A DNA stretch of 64,000 bases, from positions 10,276,888 through 10,340,887 of the forward strand of contig NC_068980.1 of assembly GCF_016808095.1 (NCBI RefSeq), read 5' to 3'. The notes below the pieces were generated by a model, which ran no database searches, was not told where the DNA came from, and saw only the letters and a list, made by a program, of their open reading frames with translations. Below, piece after piece: positions 1-12,052 of this stretch. A program made the translations under genes and the position numbers. The DNA is from Vigna angularis (taxonomy: Eukaryota; Streptophyta; Magnoliopsida; Fabales; Fabaceae). Numbering within the stretch: position 1 is the stretch's first letter; each line of letters begins with the position of its first letter.

Positions 1-3000
1 GCTTTGTTAAAATTTTTGAATCAGGGAGTCCATCCATCTATTAGGGGAGAAGTTTGGGAATTTCTACTTGGTTGCTATGACCCCAAAAGTACATTTGAGG
101 AAAGAGATCAGATAAGACACCGCAGAAGGTTATGAGTTTTCTTGTTTAATGGTTTTTGTTTTTTTCTTCTATAAGAATCCTTGTTTTTTTTCTTTCTATA
201 AGAATCCTCTTTTTCAACCTTATCACTGTCACAGCATCCTAAAAAATTTAAATATTTTATGGTGTTTCACTTCTCTGCACCACATACTTGAGATGAGCCT
301 TAAAAATTGTGACAGTAATTGCTTCCTCGTCCTTTATAATATCAGTACTTTTTGTGGTATAAACTTCAGTTGCTGAATTCCAAATCTAATAGATCCTTAC
401 TTGACTATCACTTTTACTTTTTATGTTATCAGAATGCAATATGCTACACTTAAAGAAGAATGCCGCCAATTGTTTCCTCTTATTGGAAGTGGTAGATTTG
501 TCACAGCACCTGTTGTTACTGAAGATGGTCTTCCAATTCAAGATCCATTGGTTCTGAAAGAAACAAATTCAGCCAAGGGATTGGATGTACATCATCAAGA
601 TAATAATAATCATTCAAGTAGGATTGCTACAAATAGTTTACAGAAGGTGACAGACAAGATAGTAGTCCAGTGGCTGTTAACTCTTCATCAAATAGGTTTG
701 TAAATAATTTTTTCCTTAATACAGTCTGTCATATTTCGTATATTATATTTTATCTATTTTTTCTGCATGTAATCTTTAAGTTTTAGGCAGAACCCTGCCC
801 CACAATTATTTTCTTCACATGTCCATTATGCCTGAAATGATTTGTTGTACAGATTCAATTTGATTTGCTTGGCATATGGGTGGAATGTACAATCTATTAT
901 GTTGTGAAAGTTTTCTCATGCAATAATATAAGACCCAATTGCTAAAATATAATTGACACAGCAAATGACATTTCTATTGTACTTACATTTCAGGTCTTGA
1001 TGTGGTTCGCACTGATAGGACATTAGTTTTTTATGAGAAGCAAGAAAACCTGTCAAAATTATGGGATGTACTAGCTGTTTATGCTTGGGTAGATAAAGAC
1101 GTTGGCTATGGTCAAGGTGGGTCATACATATTTGGTATATTTTGGACATTCTGTTTACAACATTTTCTACATATGAACTTCTAGAACATAAAAAAAGCGA
1201 AATTGGTTTTCTATAAGTTAAAATTAACTTGTGCACAAATTAAGTTGTATATGTTTTATCATATAGCTTTTTTAATTTTAACTTGTGATGAACTAATTTT
1301 GAATTATGTAGAAATCAAATTTATTTTTTCTTATTAATCTCTTCTAAAAGTGCTTATAAAGAACCTTGTTCAAATAGACCCAAGGACCAATAATAATATT
1401 TAGATATTCCTATCTGAGATCATTCCTTAATACTCATGATAATTCTATGCAACAAGCTTGCACTGTTCTATGATATATTTACTAGTTGTTGAGACTTATT
1501 TTAACCTCAACAAACCTGGTCCTCAAGGGGAGGCCAACATTCATGGAATAGTTAATTGGTAGTTAATGCATGGTAACTTTCTGTGTTCGTGTATTTTTAG
1601 TTTTTGAAATAGCTTATCAATTCCCCTGTGTATTTAGACAACTGTTTTTAAGTGGTCGGTCAGATTAAAGCCTCTTCATTTTAAATATTGAAAAAACGAG
1701 CAGATAAATCTGTACTCTGCGAGAAGAAAACACCAACTTGGTTTATGGAAAGAATTTAATAAGCGAGGCATATTGCTTTATATATAGTTTATCTTCTGTT
1801 TCTCTTGCGATCAAGCAAGAAATATTTGCTAGCCACCATTTGCAACAAAAAGCTTCCAGTTTTAACATTTTACAATTCTGGGCAGGAATGTGTGACCTAT
1901 GCTCCCCTATGATAATTCTTCTTGATGATGAAGCAGATGCATTTTGGTGCTTTGAGCGTCTGATGCGCAGGCTTGTAAACATCTTGTCTCTTAGACTCTA
2001 TTTTATTATTAACTTTCTTCAACACTCTTTTATTCTATTACTTATTAACAAGATTGGAGGGAGGGTTCTAGTATTTGATTATTGAATTTTCTTGGTATTT
2101 CCTGGAAATGTTATATATATTGGATTTGTTCACTTCTAAATATAATCTCTTTCTTAAGTTGCACAATGCATAGAGGTCAGTTAAAATTTTGCTTAAGTTC
2201 CTCTAGGTTTGACACTAATGTTTTAAGTATGCTGTTTCAGAAATCCATTCGTTATAATGTTGAAAACTCACTGGTTTACTATTTTCTTGTGCATACTTGG
2301 TTAGATTAGATATTTCTATCACAATTTTGCCAATGTCACCTTTACTCTTCCTTGCACAGTTGGAGCTATCCCAATTTTGTAAGATGTACTTCTGTTAATA
2401 AAATTACAATTGAGCTTTCATGTTTTCAGATATACAACTTGAAAGAGAAGAATTGCAATGTATTTGTAACTTTGTACATGTTAGAGATGTAAATGTAATT
2501 AAACCATTCTCGAGTCTTCACCTAACAGCATAAGCTTTTAGGAGAGTTGGTTGCATAGATGGTATTTGAGCTTCAACACATGGTATGCCCCCATGTATTA
2601 TTCGTTTTTGAAGTCGTATTGGGTCTTGTGTAATGGGGTGGGTTAAGGATGTACTCACGTAATAAACCATTCTTGAGCATTCACCCAACAACTTAAACTT
2701 TTAGGTGAGTTGGTCATCGATGCTTGAAATTTTATTAAAGAAGTAGGTGCACAAAGATTCCATGAGAATAGTTAGTGCTTTGTGGTTACACAGAAAGTTG
2801 TTTTGTTAGTTGTATTTCGTAGGTTGAATCTCAGTTTCTTATTATTTGTGTTCTTGAATTTGTAAAGCGCGGCAATTTTAGATGCACTGAGAGCTCTGTT
2901 GGGGTGACATCTCAACTAAATGTGTTGGCTTCAGTTACTCAAGTAATTGATCCAAAACTTCATAACCATTTAGGTATTTTCTTGCATATATGCTTTTGTC

Positions 3001-4687
3001 TTTTAGTTATGGTCAAAGAAGGATTTTTAACTTAAATTATATTGTTTTTATGTGATCTTTGTTTCAAGAAATGAAGATTGCAAGAAAATGAGTTGTTATG
3101 ATCAGCTCTTGTATTGTCATTCAAAGTTGTTGAATAAATCAATCTCCTTTCAATTAAATTTAATTTCACTGCTCTCAACTAATGTTGAAGAAACAGAATG
3201 TACTAATAATGTGCTGTCTTTTGATTTTGGAGCACAGACAATCTTGGTGGAGGTGACTATCTGTTTGCTTTTCGAATGCTAATGGTTTTGTTTCGTCGAG
3301 AATTCTCCTTTTGTGATTCATTGTATCTTTGGGAGGTATGTTTGGCTTCTTTTGTGCTTTGTGATATATTTTGTTACATGTATTGAACCAAGGAATCTCT
3401 TAAGTTTGCTTGTATATAACAGATGTATCATGTACCTAATCATGATCTGATATGTTACATTATTTTTGTATTAGAAGTTTTTGGATCAATAAATTTATGA
3501 TTTATCTCATGAGATTAGTTTAGTGTTCCCTTTGTGTGTATGCATTGGGATGATGAGTAAGTAATGACTTAAACTTTGAACAGATGATGTGGGCCTTGGA
3601 ATATGATCCTGACTTGTTCTTGATGTATGAAATGCCTGAATCAGCTTCTGAAAAAGCTGTGGGCTCAAAAGGGAAATCAAAGTCAATACGTCAATGTGGA
3701 AAGTATGAGAGAGAATTTTTGAAGAGTGGATCAAAGAATGCTTCTCAAGCTCCTCTTCCTATATCTGTTTTCCTTGTTGCTAGTGTTTTGAAAGATAAAA
3801 GTTCAAAACTACTCCAAGAAGCACGGGGTTTGGATGATGTTGTCAAGGTTAGTCTTGTCACATTTAACTTTGCATTGAATAAGATGGATCAATCAGATGG
3901 AGAGAAACTATATATATTAAAATGGTTGAAATGCACTTTTTTCCTACGTTTTAATTGCAATTAAGTTTTTATTTTTATGAAAATACTCAATGTGGTCTTG
4001 ACTCAATTGAGTTCCTATTTTTATGAGAAAACTCTGGTCCCGTCCATTAAATTGAAGTTAACACCTTTTAAAAGTTATGTATCAAAATCTATAGTATGTC
4101 AAAATCTAAATCATCTTTTACGTTAGAACTCTTTTGATTTTGATACATGACACCTTTTAAGTAAAAGATGAATCAAATTTTGATTCACAGTAGACCCAGA
4201 TTTTGACACATGATATTTCCAAATGACAATACCAATTTAAAAGAATGGACCATCTTGAGTTTTTTTTGTTCAAAATTAGGGATTCAATTGATTTTTTTTT
4301 TTTTAAATAAGCACTTAGCTGACTCAAAAAGAATATATGAATCAAAACAAATCAAAAACCTAAATATTGATATCAAATTACTCATTAAACCATTAAATAA
4401 TTTTAGTCCACTTTTAATATTTTTTCTCATTTCTAACATAATTTTGATGTGTTGTTAACTGATGACAATATTAATTATTTACTTACATAAAATTTTAAAA
4501 TTAATTGGAAAATCACATTGACTAAACTAGGAGGACAAAAATGAATCTGCCTTAAATTATTTCTTATTGAACAGTGTCTTAAGTTTTTTTTATGTATTAT
4601 ATAAAAAACAATATATTTGTATGAATTTGAATTTAATTAAATACTAACATTAATGTAGGTTTTTATACTATATCCAATCATAAACAG

Positions 4688-4763
<76 letters not shown>

Positions 4764-5928
4764 TGTTAAAGACGTATACAATGTGATTTTTGTATTGGTT
4801 GACTGTGTACAAAATTTTAAAATTCAATACTTGAAAATCAAACACTTCTTATATTCTTTAAAAAATATAATTTACATTAGTTGTCAAAATAAAACATTTA
4901 TATATGGGATATAATTCACCTTATTCATTTATGAAATTAATTTATATACATTGTAAAACATTTCTCATAGATATGCAATTAGAATTTGCCCGATTGTCTC
5001 ACTATTAACAAATATTATAATGTAGTAAAATGATTAAATTTCATTGCACATCTATGTGAACATAATTTACACTAACCTTGCATATAGATTTAGTTATTTA
5101 TTATTTATTAATAAAATGTAGTGATAGGGAGAATTCCTATTGAAAGTCTATGTAAAAAGTTTTATATTGACAGTGTATATAAATTAAACTATTCTTTTTT
5201 AACAAATTTTGCTTTACTTTATTGCTCCATCATTCAGTATGATTGTCAATACAAAAGTTTAATATGTTAACTATAAGAAATAATTCTTGGAATAATTTTT
5301 TAGGTGATTATTATTAAAGTCAACACTGTTAATCCTTTTTATAAGACTCAATTGATAATATCAAATTCATTAATTTATTTAGGCTAAAATACCTCTAATT
5401 AAAATAGAGAAGTTATATGGCCAAACAATTAGAGGACAGAAAAGAGTGTGAACGACAAGGGTAGTTTTGAAAAAAAAAAATACATTGAAAATGTTTTTTA
5501 TTATCAATGAAATTAACCACTCTTTTAACCTTAATGAATTAAGTAATTGAAAATTATTAGCAAGAAGGGAGAGACTATTATTTTTCTTGTATCTACTAAC
5601 TTGTTTTTTCTCCTTTGATGTAATTATTCTCAGATCTTGAACGACATAACTGGGAATCTAGACGCCAAAAAAGCTTGCAATGGGGCTATGAAACTTCATA
5701 AGAAATATTTGAAAAAGGTACTGTTTTACTCTGCAACTCTTCCTTGCTTTTCATACCTTAGAATTTCCATATTATTATAGGAGGAAATGCAAACTGCATT
5801 GTAGGCACGTACCAAATAGTTTCTTTGGTATTTGTGTTTCTGTTCTTTGTTTTCCAACATAATCTTGTTTATTTATCTCCTAAACTATTAAAGTAATGTT
5901 GTAATTTCTGCAGGCCAAGAAACCCTAG
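1..5928 (+). CDS. TBC-domain Rab GTPase-activating protein (GYP7/TBC1D15-like), 3' part
   Basis: The C-terminal 389 residues of a Rab GAP, which speeds GTP hydrolysis by Rab GTPases in membrane traffic. Exons: 1-128, 433-695, 994-1116, 1886-1974, 2868-2973, 3238-3335, 3584-3847, 5634-5717 and 5914-5928. All junctions are GT-AG and keep one frame to the TAG at 5926. TBC hallmarks appear in order: an RGEVWEFLLG block in the first exon, the arginine-finger motif IGLDVVRTDR across the exon 2/3 junction, and the glutamine-finger motif YGQGMCD across the exon 3/4 junction. The acidic, D-rich FAFRMLMVLFRREF block follows, then a Lys-rich tail ending KKP. Both catalytic fingers are present, so the domain looks active. 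The first exon is cut by the window edge, so the N-terminus is unseen. The last exon codes for only four residues plus the stop. The GYP7-like subgroup is my inference from the sequence around the arginine finger. Confidence 0.93.
3985..4300. repeat. Degenerate inverted repeat (MITE-like) inside TBC intron 7
   Basis: The left arm (about 3985-4050, containing CTCAATTGAGTTCC and CTCTGGTCC) matches the reverse complement of the right arm (about 4240-4300, containing GGACCATCTTGAG and GGATTCAATTG). The arms enclose an AT-rich centre. This looks like an old non-autonomous element. No clear target-site duplication was found. Confidence 0.4.
4690..4761. repeat. (TA)n microsatellite in TBC intron 7
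   Basis: About 36 uninterrupted TA dinucleotides lie in the 1.8-kb intron between exons 7 and 8. Likely length-polymorphic. Confidence 0.97.
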
Positions 5929-7974
5929 CACCAAATACATCTATATATTCACTGATTCTTTGTAATGTGTTGTATGATACATTTGTCTCATTCGCCACGA
6001 GGGAGGTAATAATGGAGAACATTAGGAGTTTACAGAATTGGAAAAAGGGATTCAAATATCCAACCATCAAAATCCCTGAGCAACTGTTGTATGTGAAATC
6101 AATTTGATTTTTCTTTTTTCTTGTGTATCCGAAAGAAGTGAGATTGTATATGAAAATAGAATTTTTCTGTAGAACTGTCTATTTTGTTGGACTTAGTTAT
6201 TGCATATGGGAAAACAAGGTATATGAAACAGCCATTCTTTCTACTATTTATGTGATCGTATTCTAGAAAATTGAATACAAATGTATTTATAATGTAGCAA
6301 AAATTGATAAACATGGACATAAACAATTCTCCTTAACAAGTTCGGTTGAATAAAAGGATTTATTGTCTGCTTAAAACCCTATTGTTCAACCAAGGAAAAA
6401 CCAAAAGCATCTAAAATACATATAAACTCATTTTGCAAATATTTTAGTATTAATGGCACCAAAGAAAAGATATAATTGCATGTTTATGATGATGACTAAT
6501 AATTTTATACTCTACAAATAATTTTTTTTTCGCTAAAATTTTCAAAGTGCTAAAACTTTGTCTTTTGTAAGCTCTGTCCCACCAACTGTTTGAGTAAAAT
6601 AGCAATGGAAGTTAAAGGAAAAAATAATGATAGAATAACATATATTTATATTCATTTCAAGCATAACTTTTATATTTAAAAAGAAAGAATATAAAATAAA
6701 TAAAAATAGTATCAAATAAATGTAAAAAATTTATATATATTAAATTATTATTTGTGTAAAGAAAAATATTGAGCTAGGTTTAGAAGGAAAGTTATTTACG
6801 TACAAGAGTCACATTACATGTCTGAATCGATCAGAGCGGTCAAAGGAAAAACACAATAGAAAAGAAAGAAAAATATTTTTTTACATTAACAATAAAAATA
6901 TTACTTGACAATTCACCTTTATGTATAATATAATTATAAAAACAAAATTAAAATTTTGTATTTATAAATAGAAAGAAAGATTGAAGAGTAAAATAAATAA
7001 TATTATTATAAAAAAATTAAAAAAAATTGTATTTAGAAATAAAATGAAAGATTGAAGAGTAAAATAATAAATGTAAATTAGGTGTAAAAATTATTCAGTA
7101 TGAAAGTAATAGTGTTAAAAGAGAAATAATGTCTTATTGAAAGATTACGTGTAACTAGGGGTTTATGTGAGTGCTACGTTTATTTGTAAATATTCTCTGT
7201 TTTTTAAGAATATTTCCTCTTCTATTGATAATTCTCAGCCTTATTTTTTTCTCATTCAGGTTTTGCTGCTTATAAGATTCAAGAAAACTGCATCTCAATT
7301 CTGTTTTTCAGACTCTATTCTTCAATTACAACAACTTTTTATTCCATAAACCATTATAATACTATACATGAATTTACATTATTCTTTGGTTGAATTCATT
7401 TGGTTTATTAATACACAGTTTTCCTTTTATAATTTGTGTTAGTCTCAAATTTTTATGAAGGTGACACTCACCTAAAATAAGAAGCATATACGAGAAACTT
7501 TCAATCTTTGTGCTAACAAAAAAGACATACAGAGAACTATTACCAATTCTTTTGCCTCAAAAGACATGAAAAGAACCAAAAGAAAGGTAATAAAGGACGA
7601 CATGAACATATACTCCAAACCATGGTTATCAAATTGACCTCGCTGCTAGACCTCTGGGCTCAGTTGTCATCTAAAATGCTGATATACAAATTTGTATTAA
7701 TCCAATAAGATTAGTATAAAACCGGTCAAATCTGATGCAGAAAATGGTTAAAAATCCTCTAATATATTGGTTATTTCATTTTTATTTTATATATACAATT
7801 TAAATATTGATGTATATTATTGAAATTTAAATTTAAGTACAATACTTATATTTTGTTTAAACTTTTATATGTATTTAAATGTTAAGAACTTGTATATTTA
7901 TATTTTATTTTGGTTTTAAAACTTTTATGTATTTTGGTTTTAGTTACAAATAAACATAACTAAATTGAAAGTAA
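5929..7974. other. TBC 3' UTR followed by AT-rich intergenic DNA
   Basis: No gene is supported here. The first 300-400 bases are probably the 3' UTR of the TBC gene. Between 6640 and 6765 is a weak relative of the MITE family annotated at 15172, 20438 and 20747. Around 6940-7080 a stretch of roughly 80 bases (motif GAAAGATTGAAGAGTAAAAT) occurs twice in tandem. The short open frames have low-complexity content. Confidence 0.6.
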
Positions 7975-9098
7975 TTAGAAATAAATTGAAATTTAAGAAA
8001 TTGTGAAAGATATTTTAAATAAATAAAATAGAAGACTTTTATATATTTAAAAAATATAAGATATTTGAAATTTTATTTTTTTCACTCAGCTTTCACTTTA
8101 CTCACAAAAGTAAACCTAAGTTGACTTATATTGAAGGTCTAGTTGAGTCAGTTCGAGTAGAAGGCTTAGCCTAGTCGATCTAGATCAAATTGACTCAATT
8201 TTTGATCCAAATCAAAGTTCAAGATGAGTTGATTAGGGTCGAAGATTAACACAAATTGGAATAAGCCAAAGGTTGAGACAAGTCAAGTCAGGTCAAAGGT
8301 CGAGACGATTTAACCTAGGTGGAAGGTCGAGACAATGGCCTAACTTGAAAGCAAAGTTGATTCACCCAAGGACGAAGGAAAAACCGATTAAACCTCAAGA
8401 CAAACGACAAATCGAATTGGTCATGGTCAAATGTTGAGATGATTTGATTGGACCAAAGGTCGAGATGGACTGGTACAGGTCGAAGGTCAAGACAACGTTG
8501 GCACTGGTTAAAGGCCAAGACAACGTTGGCACTGGTTAAAGGCCAAGACATGTTAGTCAAGCCAAAGGTCAAGATGAATCTGTCCAATCAAAGTTCGAGG
8601 CGAGTTAGTTGGACCGAAAGTAAAGACATTTTTATGTAGGTCGAATGCCAAGTTGATTTGGCATATGCATACGATTGAGTTGATTTGTCCCGAGATGAAT
8701 GATGAGTCAAGTCGATCATGGCTAAAGGTCGAGATGAGTCAGTTGAACCGTAGGTTGAAACAACTAGAACTAGGTTGAAGGTCGATATAAATCGACATAG
8801 GCCAAAGTTAAAGACAAGTCAGTTAGGCCAAAGGTCAATAATTGGCTCAAGCCCAGGATCAAAATGAGTTAGCCTAGGCCGAAGTTTGAGGTGAGTCAAC
8901 CTAGGTCGAAGGTAGAGCCGATTCAACATGGACCGAAGGTTGAGTTGAGTCGAATTAAGCTGAAGGTCAGGCTAAGTCGATCCATACTCAAGGTCGAGTT
9001 GAGTCAACCCGGATCGAAGTCAGGTCGAGTCAACTCGAACCAAAGGTCGTGTCAAGTCATCCTAGGCTAAAGGTTAAGCCGAATCAGTTTTTGTAAGA
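7975..9098. repeat. Degenerate GGTCGAG-type tandem array, left block with leader
   Basis: From about 8108 the sequence repeats a unit of roughly 25-35 bases built from AAAGGTCGAGA followed by GAGTCAGTT or similar. There are dozens of diverged copies (for example around 8290, 8455, 8725, 8890 and 9040). One exact 36-base duplication occurs at about 8493-8560 (CAACGTTGGCACTGGTTAAA). The leader 7975-8107 ends CTTTACTCACAAAAGT and recurs before a second array at 63230. Open frames here are by-products of the repeat. Confidence 0.85.
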
Positions 9099-9848
9099 CC
9101 CCTTTCAGGATGCTACTTGTAATTTATAAAATATCTATTTCTTAAAGAAAAAAAAATCTTTGATACCATCATTATACAGTGAATTTAAAAAAGAGAGTTT
9201 ATTTACTCATCATAAACAATGTTACAACCATTCACAAACAAAGCTTTATTGCAATTCCAAAACTTTAGGTGTTGTTCGAAAATTACAATTTAAAATAAAT
9301 TATTGCTCTAAATACATTTTGAAAACTCCTAAAAGATTCCCTAGCACGCCTCCTCACTCTAAACATCTCCAATATCATCTATAACAACATTTACTCATGT
9401 ATAACAACACAAGTTATACAATCATAAAAAAAATAAACAAATAAAAAGGATAACTTCCCTTACATCAGAATGGTTGATTTGAGCAGTGTGGATGAGTATG
9501 TTATTATATTGTATCACGTTTTTTTTATGATTAACTCACCTTTACTTATTTGTGTTTGTGCGATGATCGTATAAATCGTATTGTTATACAAGAGCATATA
9601 TTATTACATATGAGGCTATAGATGCTTAGAGTGAGGAGGCGTGTTGGGAAATATTTTGAGAATATTCAAAATGTATTTACAAAAAAAAAATTATTTTAAA
9701 TTATAATTTTTGAATAGTGGTAACATTTTTTATGACGAGTTAATAAAGTTTTTTTTTTCTAAATTCACTATATAGTGACGTATCAAAGATTGTTTTTCTC
9801 TAAGAAATGAATATTTTATAAATTACAAATAACATCCTAAAAGAAGTG
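9099..9848. mobile_element. Long inverted-repeat (foldback) element inside the GGTCGAG array
   Basis: The left arm (about 9099-9455) and right arm (about 9536-9848) are reverse complements with scattered mismatches. Paired landmarks are CAGGATG at 9106 with CATCCT at 9833, AATTTATAAAATAT near 9121 with ATATTTTATAAATT near 9811, and CACGCCTCCTCACTCTAA near 9344 with the mirror TTAGAGTGAGGAGGCGTG near 9627. The spacer is about 80 bases. GGTCGAG repeats stop on the left and resume on the right, so the palindrome was inserted into the array. No coding frame and no clean target duplication were seen. Confidence 0.75.
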
Positions 9849-10012
9849 TTCAAACTTTGATCAAAAGATCGAGTTTATTTAGTCCCGAACCAAATGTTAA
9901 GTCGAGCCAACTTAGATTAAAGGTTAAAATGAATTTGTTAAAGGTCAGGATGAGTTAGTCAAGCCAAAAGCCAAAACAAATTCTCTCAAACCGAATGTTA
10001 AGTTAACTTGAA
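9849..10012. repeat. GGTCGAG-type array, right block
   Basis: Continuation of the same degenerate array after the foldback element, with AAGATCGAG, TTAAGTCGAGCC and AAAGGTCAGGATGAG units. It decays into AT-rich DNA near 10012. Confidence 0.7.
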
Positions 10013-10762
10013 AGTTATAACTAGTTATCCAAATATTTTTAAAATTGAATTTTACCTTAATAAAAAAATTAAATTATTTTATCCATAAAAAAAAACTAAA
10101 ATTTAAGATATTTCAATTACTGCATCCAAACAAATTATTTAAGATATAAAATAATTCAAATACAATATATTTTAACTTTTTTATATTACTAAAATTTCTT
10201 AGTATTGCTTAAGTTCCTTGTCTAAACATAATGATATTTATATAAAAATCACAATAGTTGTTTTTCTTTTTCAAAATGTGACTAATTAATTCACACAATT
10301 ATTTGGAGATTATAACATTTACATTAAACTTTACTAATACCTCACTTATAAATTATGTAGCAATAATAAACAATATTTATTATTATTAACTTTTAATCTA
10401 GATAATTGGACTCTTTATTAAAAATTTATTTACAATAATAAATTTTTATTAAAGTTTACAATAGACTTTTTAAAGGAGTTAAATTTAATTTATTGTATGT
10501 GTCAATTAATAATTTCCAAACTCCATGTTATTTAAATAAAAAACAAAAGACATTCATTCATTTCATAATAAATAAACTCAAATCAATTAAATTTAACTTA
10601 ATAAAAAAATAACTAACTTCCATGGATAAAGTAAAGGTTAAAAACTAATCTCCTAAAAATAATACATAATATAAATTTAAATTAACTCTTCTATAGGATC
10701 ACCAAGCCTTGGTAGAGGCCGAGTGGTCATCAACATGCCTGTGAGGGACCGGTATATATTAA
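10013..10762. other. AT-rich intergenic DNA
   Basis: No gene or clear repeat is supported. The last 60 bases (GGCCGAGTGGTCATCAACATG) resemble sequence near plant LTRs and may belong with the next feature. Confidence 0.5.
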
Positions 10763-11068
10763 TGTTAGGATAATTTAAGACTAATCATTAAATATAAGAG
10801 CCATTAATGATTAACTAATGTTAGATAAGTAACATTCATTAATGATCAATTATCAGATTTATTAAACTGTCGTTTTAAGGTTTATAAATATAGATTTAAG
10901 TGTTCAGAGAAAGGATACTTATTATCATGATATAATTTTAATAAAATTCTTCTAAGAAACATATCTAATGTGTTAAAGTATTTGTCACAGGTTAACCATT
11001 GTACTAGACGATTGATAGAAAAAGTGTCAACCGACCGGGTAAGTGAGACTTGATCAACTCCCACACAA
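10763..11068 (+). mobile_element. Possible solo LTR or LTR fragment
   Basis: The stretch opens TGTTAGGATAATTTAAG and closes CCCACACAACA. It contains a TATA-like TTTATAAATATAG near 10880 followed by a transcript-leader-like region, which is how many legume LTRs look. No partner LTR, primer-binding site or convincing 5-bp duplication was found, so the call is tentative. Confidence 0.35.
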
Positions 11069-11499
11069 CATAAACATTAACATTATTAATGATTTTTCTT
11101 AAAATATTTTTTATGTAGTGTTAAAAAATCATTAACTCCATCTTCTATAATAATATCCCAATTATCTAGAAAAAAAAATCTATCCAAATTTTAACACTCA
11201 AAGAAGCACAACAACACAATTTCGACTCTAAATTTTTTATAAACCTTATCATTACTAAAATTAAATTGAGTTATTACGTTTTCAAATGATAACTTATCCA
11301 TTTCTCTTTGTGGAAAAGTAAAAATTGGTTTTCTAACTCTTTCCACGGTTCCAAATAACTTTTATAGTAAGTTTTTGTTTTTCTTCAAACCCGAAAAATA
11401 GCTTGACCCCTATCTTAAAATCACTTTAAAAACAGTAAATGAAACCCAAAATTAGCTTATGATACATACAAGAAAATTTGAGGGATCATTTTGGTTTGA

Positions 11500-12052
11500 A
11501 AGGAAAAGAAGTATACTACTACCAAATGACATACAACCCTAAACACACGCACCCTTCAATTCTCCCTCCCAATATAGCTAAATGACACAGAAATTTGTTT
11601 AAGGATTATGCATGAAAATGAACTTCAAATTAAAAACAAGAATTATTTGGACGTAAACCAAAACACCACCACGTGTTATTTCCAAGGCGTTTTGGTCAAC
11701 AAAGTTCTTAGTATCTAGTAAATTTCTAAGGACTATTGTTCCAGAATTAACGAATACTGCTCTTCCCATTCCAAAAATGGCTTCCAAACATTCTCTGTCC
11801 TCCGAAACCATCGCTAAAACTAACGGAACATAACTCCCTTCTCCTATTTTTCTTACATTATAGAAACCTTCTCCTTCTCCACCCTCTCTTATTTTCGCTC
11901 TTCTAGCCCGCCGCCGCGTCGCCGCGCGGCCACGACCCTCGTTTTCCCTCGTACAACACATACACACATAAAAAAAAGCACAAACACAAAAAGAAAACAG
12001 ACAAAAACGTAGGAGGAGTTAGCTAGGTATACATTGAAGAAAGAGAACAAAA
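11500..12052 (+). promoter_or_regulatory. Upstream region of the COBRA-like gene
   Basis: A G-box core CACGTG lies at 11670-11675 and a TATA-like AATATAGCTAAATG near 11571. A GC-rich patch of CGCCGCCGCG type spans 11905-11935. An A-rich leader (AGAGAACAAAA) directly precedes the first ATG at 12053. The transcription start cannot be fixed from sequence. Open frames on the minus strand overlap this region but have no recognisable content. Confidence 0.35.

Noticed and set aside
8315..8639. Overlapping open frames of 90 and 63 codons on opposite strands
   Set aside because: They are products of the GGTCGAG repeat, whose unit lacks stops in several frames; no protein family features.
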